Part shown: positions 1 through 5,200 of the stretch, piece after piece | How the letters are laid out: the number at the start of each line of letters is the position of its first letter | How positions within the stretch are numbered: the first letter of the stretch is position 1 | From: Tannerellaceae bacterium | Lineage (GTDB): Bacteria; Bacteroidota; Bacteroidia; Bacteroidales; Tannerellaceae | Reading direction: 5' to 3' | Length of the DNA: 6,059 bases | NCBI GenBank assembly: GCA_031267775.1 | Contig: JAIRYL010000151.1 | Coordinates: 1-6,059 of the forward strand | The notes under the pieces: model-generated | Database searches by the model: none | What the model saw: the letters and a program-made list of their open reading frames with translations, nothing else | What the model was told of the DNA's origin: nothing | Made by a program: the position numbers and the translations under genes

Positions 1-517
1 CTACAAAAATAATATTATCGACTTTTATATCCAATAAAATACCGTTCATAATAGGACGTAATTCATCATCGGCAGTAGCAAACAATGTTCTTGAAATGCC
101 GTTCAATAATAATTGCGATTCTATATTAAAGTTTATCGCATCATCCTTCAACGGTTTCTGCTTGGGATAATTATCGCCGGCCTGACCGGGAATAGAAAAC
201 TTACCATTTCCATATTTAACATTTACCGCATATGTTTCATCGTTTATTTCAAAAACCAACGGCTGTTCAGGCAGCTCTTTCAGCGGTTCCAATAATCGTT
301 TGGCATCGACAGCAAATACTCCTCCACCATCTACTGTTGCTACATCTATATTTGTAACAAGCCTGATTTCGGAATCAGATGCTGTAAGGGTTAAACTTTC
401 ACCTTGTAATTCAAACAAAAAGCTATCTAAAACAGGTAAAGAACTTTTAGAAGCAATAACTTTACTTATATTTTGCAAAGCATAATATAAAGCTGAACTG
501 GATACATTAAATTTCAT
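1..517 (-). CDS. dnaN: DNA polymerase III beta subunit (sliding clamp), N-terminal part, runs off the window
   Basis: The minus-strand frame from the ATG at 517-515 stays open to the window edge (172 complete codons). It begins MKFNVSSSALYYALQNISK and continues with SSLPVLDSFLFEL, LTLTASDSEIRL, VFAVDAKRLLEPLKELP and TADDELRPIMNGILLDI. These are typical beta-clamp segments: the 'LPVL..F' stretch, the 'T.(S)D.E' stretch of domain I, and the 'ELRP.(M)NG' motif that opens domain II. The protein is the ring-shaped processivity clamp that holds DNA polymerase III and other partners on DNA. Complete clamps have about 370 residues, so roughly the first 46% is present and the gene continues to the left. 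The two ATGs just upstream (lead bases 521 and 525) are out of frame or stop at once, so 517 is the best start. No Shine-Dalgarno sequence precedes it, as is common in Bacteroidota. A terminator and a promoter-like site upstream suggest transcription separate from the ribosomal genes. Confidence 0.95.
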   Translation of the reverse strand, partial: MKFNVSSSALYYALQNISKVIASKSSLPVLDSFLFELQGESLTLTASDSEIRLVTNIDVATVDGGGVFAVDAKRLLEPLKELPEQPLVFEINDETYAVNVKYGNGKFSIPGQAGDNYPKQKPLKDDAINFNIESQLLLNGISRTLFATADDELRPIMNGILLDIKVDNIIFV

Positions 518-560
518 ACATGCATAATTTATTTTTTAACACTAAGGAAGTATGGAACTC

Positions 561-597
561 GCATGTTCATTATCTATGTGTACATTAAGGTACATGC
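561..597 (-). other. Inverted repeats in the dnaN leader (possible hairpins)
   Basis: Between the proposed dnaN promoter and the start codon lies about 125 nt of leader. It contains GCATGT (561-566) matched by ACATGC (592-597), and inside it TGTAC (579-583) matched by GTACA (590-594). The two pairs compete for bases 592-594, so they would be alternatives rather than one nested structure. Stems are short (6 and 5 bp), so a structured leader is possible but not established. I see no known riboswitch or ribosomal-protein binding site here, and no open reading frame of note in 518-736. Confidence 0.25.
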
Positions 598-650
598 TTC
601 GTTTCATACGATTATTTTATTTAAGATTCTTATTTGACAAAATTATCGAA

Positions 651-678
651 CAAATATAGTGTTTTTTTTTAAAACAAA
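651..678 (-). promoter_or_regulatory. Putative dnaN promoter (Bacteroidetes type)
   Basis: On the minus strand TATATTTG (658-651) fits the Bacteroidetes -7 consensus TAnnTTTG exactly. A TTTG (678-675) lies 16 nt upstream, shorter than the usual spacer of about 19, so the -33 match is weak. Transcription would start near 645, leaving a leader of about 125 nt before dnaN. The -33 part overlaps the foot of the ribosomal-operon terminator. Confidence 0.4.
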
Positions 679-709
679 AACTCTTTCCCGAAAAAGAAAA
701 GAGTTTTTT
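676..709 (-). terminator. Rho-independent terminator after the rpmB-rpmG-DUF4295 operon
   Basis: The arms AAAAACTCTTT (676-686) and AAAGAGTTTTT (698-708) form an 11-bp stem with a loop of 11 nt. On the minus strand the stem is followed by GTTTT, matching the end of the ribosomal operon 28 nt downstream of the DUF4295 stop codon. The plus strand also ends in a T run, so it could work in both directions. Confidence 0.7.
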
Positions 710-736
710 ATATTAATTGTATTAATGAAATATCTG

Positions 737-889
737 CTATTTCTTGAAATAATCTTTCACTGCATCATTAGGAACCATTTCTTCACGAAAAACATAAGCT
801 CCGGTTTTTGGTGATTTCACCATTCTAATAACTTTAGAATAAGTACGTCCTTCTCCTGACTTAAATGTTGCAACTGCTTTTTTTGCCAT
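737..889 (-). CDS. DUF4295-type small basic protein of the ribosomal operon
   Basis: The 50-codon minus-strand frame begins MAKKAVATFKSGEGRTYSKV and ends NDAVKDYFKK, with TAG at 739-737. I recognise it as the Bacteroidota-specific DUF4295 protein that regularly follows rpmB and rpmG. It is small and lysine-rich (11 Lys, 2 Arg), which with its operon position suggests a ribosome-associated role, but its function is not known to me and this is inference. The start is well placed: an AGGAG lies 9 nt upstream, just behind the rpmG stop codon, leaving a 15-nt gap between the genes. It is the last gene of the operon, and a terminator lies 28 nt beyond its stop. In many relatives ftsY follows; here a terminator and dnaN follow instead. 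Confidence 0.85.
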   Translation of the reverse strand: MAKKAVATFKSGEGRTYSKVIRMVKSPKTGAYVFREEMVPNDAVKDYFKK

Positions 890-898
890 TGGTTAAAT

Positions 899-903
899 CT
901 CCT
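899..903 (-). promoter_or_regulatory. Shine-Dalgarno site of the DUF4295 gene
   Basis: AGGAG on the minus strand lies 9 nt before the ATG and directly after the rpmG stop codon (TAATAGGAG). It is notable because the other starts in this window lack such a site, except rpmG. It suggests reinitiation or independent ribosome entry within the operon. Confidence 0.6.
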
Positions 904-904
904 A

Positions 905-1093
905 TTATTTAATTTCTTTATGTAAAGTCATTTTTTTCAAAATGGGATTATATTTCTTTAGTTCTAAACGTTGAGTTGTATTCTTACGATTCTTTGTCGT
1001 AATATAACGTGACGTTCCCGGTTGACCACTTTCTTTGTGTTCTGTACATTCTAAAATAACCTGTACTCTATTTCCTTTTACTTTTTTAGCCAT
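905..1093 (-). CDS. rpmG: 50S ribosomal protein L33 (bL33)
   Basis: The 62-residue product starts MAKKVKGNRVQVILECTEHK and contains RYITTKNRKNTTQRLELKKY and a tail KKMTLHKEIK, all typical of bL33, a small protein of the large ribosomal subunit near the E site. Zinc-binding forms have two CxxC pairs. Here the first position reads C16-T-E-H19 and the second reads YNPILKK instead of YCPxCxK, so this is the zinc-free type. The insert SGQPGTSR before RYITTK is a feature I associate with Bacteroidota homologues. It is the middle gene of the rpmB-rpmG-DUF4295 operon, 18 nt after rpmB, and has an AAGGAG ribosome site 9 nt before its ATG. Confidence 0.96.
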   Translation of the reverse strand: MAKKVKGNRVQVILECTEHKESGQPGTSRYITTKNRKNTTQRLELKKYNPILKKMTLHKEIK

Positions 1094-1102
1094 GATTTAT
1101 TT

Positions 1103-1108
1103 CTCCTT
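1103..1108 (-). promoter_or_regulatory. Shine-Dalgarno site of rpmG
   Basis: AAGGAG on the minus strand ends 9 nt before the rpmG ATG, inside the 18-nt gap after rpmB. It fixes the rpmG start and is a strong ribosome site for a phylum in which these are usually weak or absent. Confidence 0.6.
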
Positions 1109-1111
1109 GTA

Positions 1112-1351
1112 TTAAGAGTTTAAATAACCACTTTCGGCAGCTTTTTTGATTGCTGCATCCAATCCTATTTTATTTACCAGACGCAATCCGGCTGCTGATA
1201 TATTCAAGCTTATCCAACAGTCTTGCTCTACCCAATAGAATTTCTTTGTGAATAAATTCACATTGAATTTACGTTTTGTACGTACATTTGAATGAGCTAC
1301 ATTATTCCCCGACTGCGCCTTTTTTCCCGTAATTTGACAAATCTTAGACAT
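1112..1351 (-). CDS. rpmB: 50S ribosomal protein L28 (bL28)
   Basis: The 79-residue product opens MSKICQITGKKAQSGNNVAH and carries the family signature HSNVRTKRKFNVNL at about residues 20-33, followed by FYWVEQDCWISLNISAAGLR. It is a protein of the large ribosomal subunit. The length matches the usual 75-80 residues. The only cysteines are C5 and C45, with no CxxC pair, so it is a zinc-free form like the neighbouring bL33. It is the first gene of the operon. No Shine-Dalgarno sequence is visible; the region before the ATG is A/T-rich, and the start is supported by the family N-terminus. A promoter-like site lies 42 nt upstream. Confidence 0.96.
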   Translation of the reverse strand: MSKICQITGKKAQSGNNVAHSNVRTKRKFNVNLFTKKFYWVEQDCWISLNISAAGLRLVNKIGLDAAIKKAAESGYLNS

Positions 1352-1392
1352 TGTAATTTATATTTTCAAATATTATTTCATTTTTAAGGCTG

Positions 1393-1423
1393 CAAAGCTA
1401 AGGATATTTTTTTAGAATCCAAA
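1393..1423 (-). promoter_or_regulatory. Promoter of the rpmB-rpmG-DUF4295 operon (TTTG-N19-TAGCTTTG)
   Basis: On the minus strand TTTG (1423-1420) is followed after exactly 19 nt by TAGCTTTG (1400-1393), which fits TAnnTTTG perfectly. This is close to the textbook Bacteroidetes promoter. Transcription would start near 1386, giving a leader of about 35 nt before rpmB. A second, poorer box AATATTTG (1374-1367), with the same TTTG (1396-1393) 18 nt upstream acting as its -33, could be an additional start site. Confidence 0.65.
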
Positions 1424-1459
1424 ACTTTGAAGAAAAATAATTTATTTATTTTCACTATG

Positions 1460-1543
1460 TGCGCAAGATGAGACTCGAACTCACACACCGGAACCGGCAC
1501 TACCCCCTCAAAGTAGCGTGTCTACCAATTTCACCACCTGCGC
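1460..1543 (-). tRNA. tRNA-Leu, anticodon GAG
   Basis: The minus strand folds into a complete class II tRNA of 84 nt. The acceptor arms GCGCAGG (1543-1537) and CTTGCGC (1467-1461) pair over 7 bp with discriminator A at 1460. The D-arm region reads GTGAAATTGGTAGACAC. The anticodon stem CTACT/GGTAG holds the loop TTGAGGG with anticodon GAG at 1509-1507, which reads CUC and CUU leucine codons. A long variable arm with CCGG-TT-CCGG follows, then the T arm with loop TTCGAGT. The long variable arm and anticodon agree on leucine. CCA is not encoded (the next bases are CAT), so it would be added after transcription. Downstream, AAAATAA and TTATTTT (1452-1434 on the minus strand) form a weak all-A/T hairpin that might help termination before rpmB. 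Confidence 0.95.
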
Positions 1544-1581
1544 GTTTTTATCAAACATTTCATTATAAATTTTTCAGCTCA

Positions 1582-1614
1582 CAAAAGTACATATATTTTT
1601 TGACAATCCACAAG
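1582..1614 (-). promoter_or_regulatory. Putative tRNA-Leu promoter
   Basis: On the minus strand TACTTTTG (1589-1582) fits TAnnTTTG, 38 nt before the tRNA. CTTG (1614-1611) lies 21 nt upstream as a weak -33 element. A second, poorer box AATGTTTG (1559-1552) sits closer to the tRNA. The stretch 1615-1679 is A/T-rich and I see nothing else in it. Confidence 0.4.
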
Positions 1615-1679
1615 AATAATTTAATTATTAACTCATTTTTTTTTCAAGGCAACCGCATCAAAAGTTTATAATTTTTTAT

Positions 1680-1698
1680 CACTATTAACCGACTATTT
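1680..1698 (+). repeat. Terminal inverted repeat, distal (transposase 3') end
   Basis: CACTATTAACCGACTATTT here matches the reverse complement of 2027-2045 at 16 of 19 positions; the three differences are two transitions and one A/T change. It would be the right end of the IS remnant. Confidence 0.6.
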
Positions 1699-1715
1699 CA
1701 AAAATATGTCTGTTT

Positions 1716-1950
1716 TTATTTTATATCTTGCTGATATTCATTTAAATTATAAATTCGGTTTTCGATTTTCAAAAAACTACCTCCCCGTCAAAAAAGGGAT
1801 AATTGAATTATAGAGGGGCTTTTATTTTTACATTTCCCCGATTTTTGTAATACCGCCGTGGTCGAATCGAAAGCATAAAATTCCTCAAAACTTACCTCTT
1901 TCTTTTTTAGGCTGACCGACTAAATTTTTTGTGCTATCTTTGCTCATCAT
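1716..1950 (-). pseudogene. Transposase remnant (IS4-type DDE), frameshifted and internally deleted
   Basis: From the ATG at 1950 (or the adjacent one at 1947) the minus strand reads MSKDSTKNLVGQP, resembling the N-terminus of Bacteroidota IS4-type transposases, where a GQP motif lies near residue 10-15. After that the frame turns into an unrelated lysine-rich run and stops at 1887-1885. The next frame (open from 1919) reads KEVSFEEFYAFDSTTAVLQK. The FDSTT there resembles the motif around the first catalytic Asp (codon 1868-1866) of IS4-family enzymes. This frame continues through one TGA (1790-1788) to a TAA at 1718-1716. In a complete protein these motifs are more than 100 residues apart, so a large internal deletion is inferred, and the two later Asp/Glu positions are missing. 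The motifs were recognised from memory, so the family assignment is moderate. Confidence 0.5.
1935..1942 (+). promoter_or_regulatory. TATCTTTG box facing away from the transposase start
   Basis: TATCTTTG on the plus strand fits TAnnTTTG exactly and, followed by C, has the form very frequent before Bacteroidota genes. No TTTG is seen at the right distance upstream, so only the -7 half supports it. It lies inside the first codons of the transposase remnant and points to the strong terminator at 1991-2019. The match may be accidental because the same bases encode the SKDS codons. Confidence 0.35.
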
Positions 1951-1973
1951 TGTAATATTATGTTTTGCAATTA

Positions 1974-2004
1974 CAAAATTACAACTTTGGAGGCTAATCA
2001 GAAA
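1974..2004 (-). promoter_or_regulatory. Putative internal promoter of the lost transposase
   Basis: On the minus strand TAATTTTG (1981-1974) fits TAnnTTTG, and TTTC (2004-2001), one base off TTTG, lies exactly 19 nt upstream. Transcription would start near 1967, about 17 nt before the ATG at 1950. RNA from this promoter would not include the outer fold-back arm at 2029-2040. Confidence 0.45.
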
Positions 2005-2019
2005 ATGGTTAGCCTTTTT
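1991..2019 (+). terminator. Rho-independent terminator near the IS end
   Basis: AGGCTAATC (1991-1999) and GGTTAGCCT (2007-2015) form a 9-bp stem (one G-T pair) with loop AGAAAAT, followed by a run of five T (2015-2019). It works in the plus direction only; on the minus strand the stem is followed by CCAAAG, without a T run. It would end transcripts leaving the element toward the mannosidase gene. Confidence 0.75.
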
Positions 2020-2026
2020 GCATAAA

Positions 2027-2045
2027 AATTAGTCGGTCAGTAGTG
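2027..2045 (-). repeat. Terminal inverted repeat, transposase 5' end
   Basis: Read on the minus strand, this end is CACTACTGACCGACTAATT and matches 1680-1698 at 16 of 19 positions. It marks the outer end next to the transposase promoter. The bases 2046-2097 beyond it are A/T-rich and show no recognisable feature. Confidence 0.6.
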
Positions 2046-2097
2046 TTTTCAAATATTTTATCAAGCTTTTATAAATCGGTTTAAAACGGCATCACTT

Positions 2098-2126
2098 AAA
2101 TCCTTTCTTTATTAAAAATCCTTTCT
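2098..2126. repeat. Short direct repeat AAATCCTTTCT, two copies
   Basis: AAATCCTTTCT occurs at 2098-2108 and again at 2116-2126, with starts 18 bp apart, downstream of the mannosidase gene. No function is apparent; it may be a slippage duplication in A/T-rich DNA. Confidence 0.4.
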
Positions 2127-2147
2127 ATATACAACTTAGCCAAAACT

Positions 2148-2207
2148 CAGGTTGTAAGATTCTTTTGCAGAAAGCGCCTCTACACGGATTCTTACATTTT
2201 AAACCTG
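2148..2207 (-). terminator. Stem-loop across the mannosidase stop codon, possible terminator
   Basis: CAGGTTGTAAGA (2148-2159) pairs with TCTTAC (2190-2195) and AACCTG (2202-2207), giving 12 bp with a 6-nt bulge on one side and a loop of about 30 nt. On the minus strand the stem is followed by AGTTTTGG, a short T run only. It may end or protect the operon transcript; as a classic terminator it is weak. Confidence 0.35.
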
Positions 2208-5200
2208 ATGAATTTATTCTCGTATGGAGCAAATGAAATTTCCTTCAATCCTGACTTCAGGACTTCTTCGATGGCATTTACAATACTGAATTCCAAAGGT
2301 TTTCCATCTTTGTCGAGAATCTGAAACGGCGTTTGCTTTCCGTCCAGCTCCCTGACATTAATCAGTACATAATCTTTATCCATAGAAGGGGTGGCCGAAG
2401 TCATCAGGAAATTGTCATGGCTGAACGTGAATGCGCTGAATGTGGCCGGAAGATGATTGGGCTTACCGGCCGGCACTACCCGCGCATAAACCGGAACACG
2501 CGAACCCCATCCGAAACGGGAAGCAAAACTGTTCGACACATCTCCGGTTGAGGTCAGGTAGTACGACCAGCGCAGCTCACCCTCCTGACTTGCCCTGAAA
2601 TTGGTTGTCCAGTAGTTATTCGTCACCCACGAATAGACATGCGGATATTCGTAGGTCTTTTTCCGCTGGTATTGTCCGGTGCATATTCCACCCATCTGAA
2701 ACAAGGGAATCAGGTTACTCCCGACCACGAACTGGGCGTTGCCGTTGCGCGCCGACACGAAATTCTGCACCGTATTCCAGTCCGACGCCGTTCCTTCTAT
2801 CTGGTTCTCGCCCGGACTAACCACACCGCCCTGCATGTCGAAGTACAGTTTCGCCTTATCAAGCCGGAAAGGAAACGCCACATAGATACCGTCCGGATTG
2901 GTAATCGGTTTCTTTTTCACGGCGTAATGCCATTCAATCCGTTTCTCGTGGTGGAACAACCGGATTTCGATTCTGATGCCGAAACCGTCTTCACAACACG
3001 CAGACTTTCCCTGAATGTGAATACTCCGGTAAACCGGCCCGTTATTGCCTGCGATGATCTCAACGCCGGAAATACCATTACGCTCATAATCCGTTAACGT
3101 ATAACGCTCCATCTGGCGACGGTTGCCTAACGTTTCATAAACGAAAGCGCCCAATTGCCATGGCGACGAAGCGTCCACCATTTCCAACTGCAAATTTTTA
3201 TCGAACAAACTTTTGATATCGCCTTTTTGGGCATCGAAGATGAGTTTGAAATACGCGTTCTCTACCGTATAATCATCTCCTATATTTGTTTGCGGCATGT
3301 TTGCCGCCTCATTTTTTTCCACCACAATATTATAGGCTTTATAGCCCATCGGGGGAATATCTTCGGCATAAACGGCATAATAAGAACCTTCGCTTCTGGA
3401 ACGCAGGTACTGTGTTTTCAGCGTATTCCCCGATTCGCCGGTTATTTTGAACGATTTATTACGGGGAATAATCTCGTGGTCAATATACAGTTCGACCATA
3501 GCGGAACGTGGCCAGTTCAATGTGTTGAAAAAAGTAATGGTCGGATACTCTCCGCGAGGGATAAAATTCTGAAGTAACCCGGCAGATGTTTCATACATGA
3601 TTTGGGCGTTTTTCAATGCTTCCCAAGCATACGACGCCTTCTCCGCCCATTGCACCTGGCTGTTGTCGCAGGCAGGATCGGAAATGCTCTCGGCGGCGCC
3701 GTAGGTATGTTCATCGTAAAACAGGAGATTTTCGTGGATATGCCTGATTTTATCCTGCGTATGAGCCGGCAGCGGCTGGTCTTTCAGGACGGCCATTGAG
3801 AGCAAGCCCTGAATGGTAATTATGTCGGCGTGCGTGCGGCGCGATGCGCCCGTTTCGCGGGCTGCCGAGCCGAACCCGTCCGTCCACCAGTCGGGATACG
3901 CGGCGCGGATAACCGGCAACCGGTCGCCGTAGCGGGCGGTCACGTCGTCCATAAATTCGTGGAACAAGGCGCTACGCAATTTAGGCCGGGCATATTTTTC
4001 ATTCCAGGCTTTGATGATATCGCTTTCGTGCATGGAAGGAGGCGAATTATCGGTAAAATATCCGGAATATTGTACACCGATTACATCAAAGGGGTATCCC
4101 TTTTCCGTGAGCGTCTTCAAATAATTAAATACATTCGGCGCCATTTTTTCTATATCATCAACCCTGTCTATACCCCAAAAGTTGGCCGTCATGTAATGGT
4201 CGGAACGCCAGGAATACAGTTGTTTCCCTGAAGGAGATTCCCATTTGTACAACGTAGGACGGTCGAAAGGTATCAAGGCGCGATGCCCGTTTTCGCCCAT
4301 GGTAAAATACTTGATGCCAAGGTCGGGCAAGTAATCGGCGAGACACCAGGCAATGCCGTTCACATCATTCTGGATAGCCGTTTGCACGGGAATATCCAGC
4401 GCTTTGAACGTGCGGAGCGGCTCAAAAAAGGTTTTGAACGAATTTTCGTCCACGATTTCCGACATATTGAAAAACATGCCGGCAACTTCTATCCGGCCTT
4501 TTTTGATGTACTTGACAAACTTGTCTACTTGTTCTTTGGGACGGTTTTGGATATATTCCTTAACCGCCCATGCCGCCTCGCACGTCCAGCGGAATTTGGC
4601 GTCGTCGGGATAATCGTCGGTCAGTTCGCAATATTCGACCGCATAGTCGATATAACGGATATGTTCGGCCAGGATTTCGGTCTGCGGCTTGGTATACCCG
4701 ATATCGGTGTGTGTATGCTGCATGAGATAGACCGTCCGGTGTTTGACGGGGAAGGCGCGCACCACAACCTGTCCGATGATGTTGGATTTAGCAGACAACG
4801 CAATGGTATAATCCGTTTCCGTTTTCACTTCTGGTACACCGAATTCTATCGTATTGACGCCGGTATTTAATTTCACTTGTTTGGCTTTAACGCCATCAAT
4901 CAGGAGTTCGACGGTTTGCGGTTTGTCCCAGCTGGCCGCCTGAAGCGTTACAGGTTGAAGCAATTCGCTGTTTTTTCCGTAAATAAGCGCCTCTTTCACC
5001 TCCGTGCCCAGCATGTCAATACCGGCAGGCGGTTTACTCAAAGCCAAAGCATGGCCGGCATGCAGGCTAACACGGTCAAAAACAACCCAACTGCCATTCA
5101 GGGAGCGGATGGCAACTAAGTTGCCTCCTTTTTTCAATACACGCGCAGGCAATGTAACCTCACTATGCAAATCAGCCGGGTTGGGCTTGCGGTTTTCGAA

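Larger units (their letters stand above)
1949..2019 (+). ncRNA. Hypothetical antisense RNA over the transposase 5' region
   Basis: If the TATCTTTG box at 1935-1942 is used, a transcript would start near 1949 and end at the terminator by 2019, about 70 nt. It would be complementary to the start codon region and leader of the transposase mRNA, in the manner of the antisense RNA of IS10. It contains a 7-bp stem, TTGTAAT (1950-1956) with ATTACAA (1970-1976), and a second ATTACAA copy (1978-1984). A 21-codon frame (1960-2025) overlaps but shows no likeness to a known peptide. There is no direct evidence of expression. Confidence 0.3.
1912..2040. repeat. Perfect 12-bp inverted repeat between IS end and early transposase codons
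   Basis: CTGACCGACTAA at 1912-1923 is the exact reverse complement of TTAGTCGGTCAG at 2029-2040. The outer arm is part of the terminal repeat of the IS. The inner arm encodes L-V-G-Q near the start of the transposase remnant. The inner arm lacks the outer CACTA bases that both true ends share, which argues against it being a third IS end. In an RNA reading in from outside on the minus strand, the arms would pair and enclose the start codon; RNA made from the internal promoter would lack the outer arm. Confidence 0.65.
1680..2045 (-). mobile_element. Decayed, internally deleted insertion sequence (IS4-type), 366 bp
   Basis: Two terminal inverted repeats bound this stretch, and inside lie transposase remnants and control signals of an IS. 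Reading on the minus strand, the element starts at 2045 with its end repeat. A promoter-like site (2004-1974), a start codon at 1950/1947 and about 13 transposase-like codons follow. A frame break and probably a large deletion come next, then a short piece around the first catalytic aspartate, and the other end repeat closes it at 1680. A whole element of this kind would be roughly 1.2-1.5 kb, so most is gone and it cannot encode its own transposase. The flanks (TTTTTTAT before 1680, TTTTCAAA after 2045) do not show a clear target duplication, which fits an old insertion. The family name rests on a few short motifs; another DDE family is possible. Confidence 0.6.

Noticed and set aside
1459..1671. 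Plus-strand 70-codon frame across the tRNA
   Set aside because: It runs over the tRNA-Leu gene and A/T-rich spacer, with no ribosome site and no protein-like composition.
1782..1845. CCCC-GGGG-CCCC pattern suggesting alternative hairpins or a terminator
   Set aside because: Stems are only 4 bp with no extension by flanking bases; the region is explained better as decayed transposase sequence.
1855..1875. TGGTCGAATCGA, resembling the T-arm of a tRNA
   Set aside because: The T-loop lacks a base compared with GGTTCGAATCC, no acceptor or anticodon arms can be found around it, and the same bases encode the FDSTT stretch of the transposase remnant on the other strand.
1912..1923. Operator of a TetR-type regulator (GACCGACT half-site)
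   Set aside because: The matching arm is more than 100 bp away, no regulator or target gene is adjacent, and the repeat is explained by the IS end.
1960..2025. A 21-codon plus-strand frame ending just after the terminator, as a leader peptide
   Set aside because: No run of regulatory codons, no downstream gene on the plus strand, and the frame runs through the terminator stem; probably accidental.
1912..2040. A separate 129-bp MITE bounded by the perfect 12-bp inverted repeat
   Set aside because: The longer 366-bp reading fits better: both outer ends share CACTA beyond the repeat, while 1912 does not, and transposase-like sequence continues to the left of 1912. It cannot be excluded fully.
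2639..4870. Several long plus-strand open frames of up to 195 codons opposite the mannosidase gene
   Set aside because: They overlap a clear 1146-codon gene with family motifs, show no recognisable domains, and are expected as shadows in GC-richer coding DNA.
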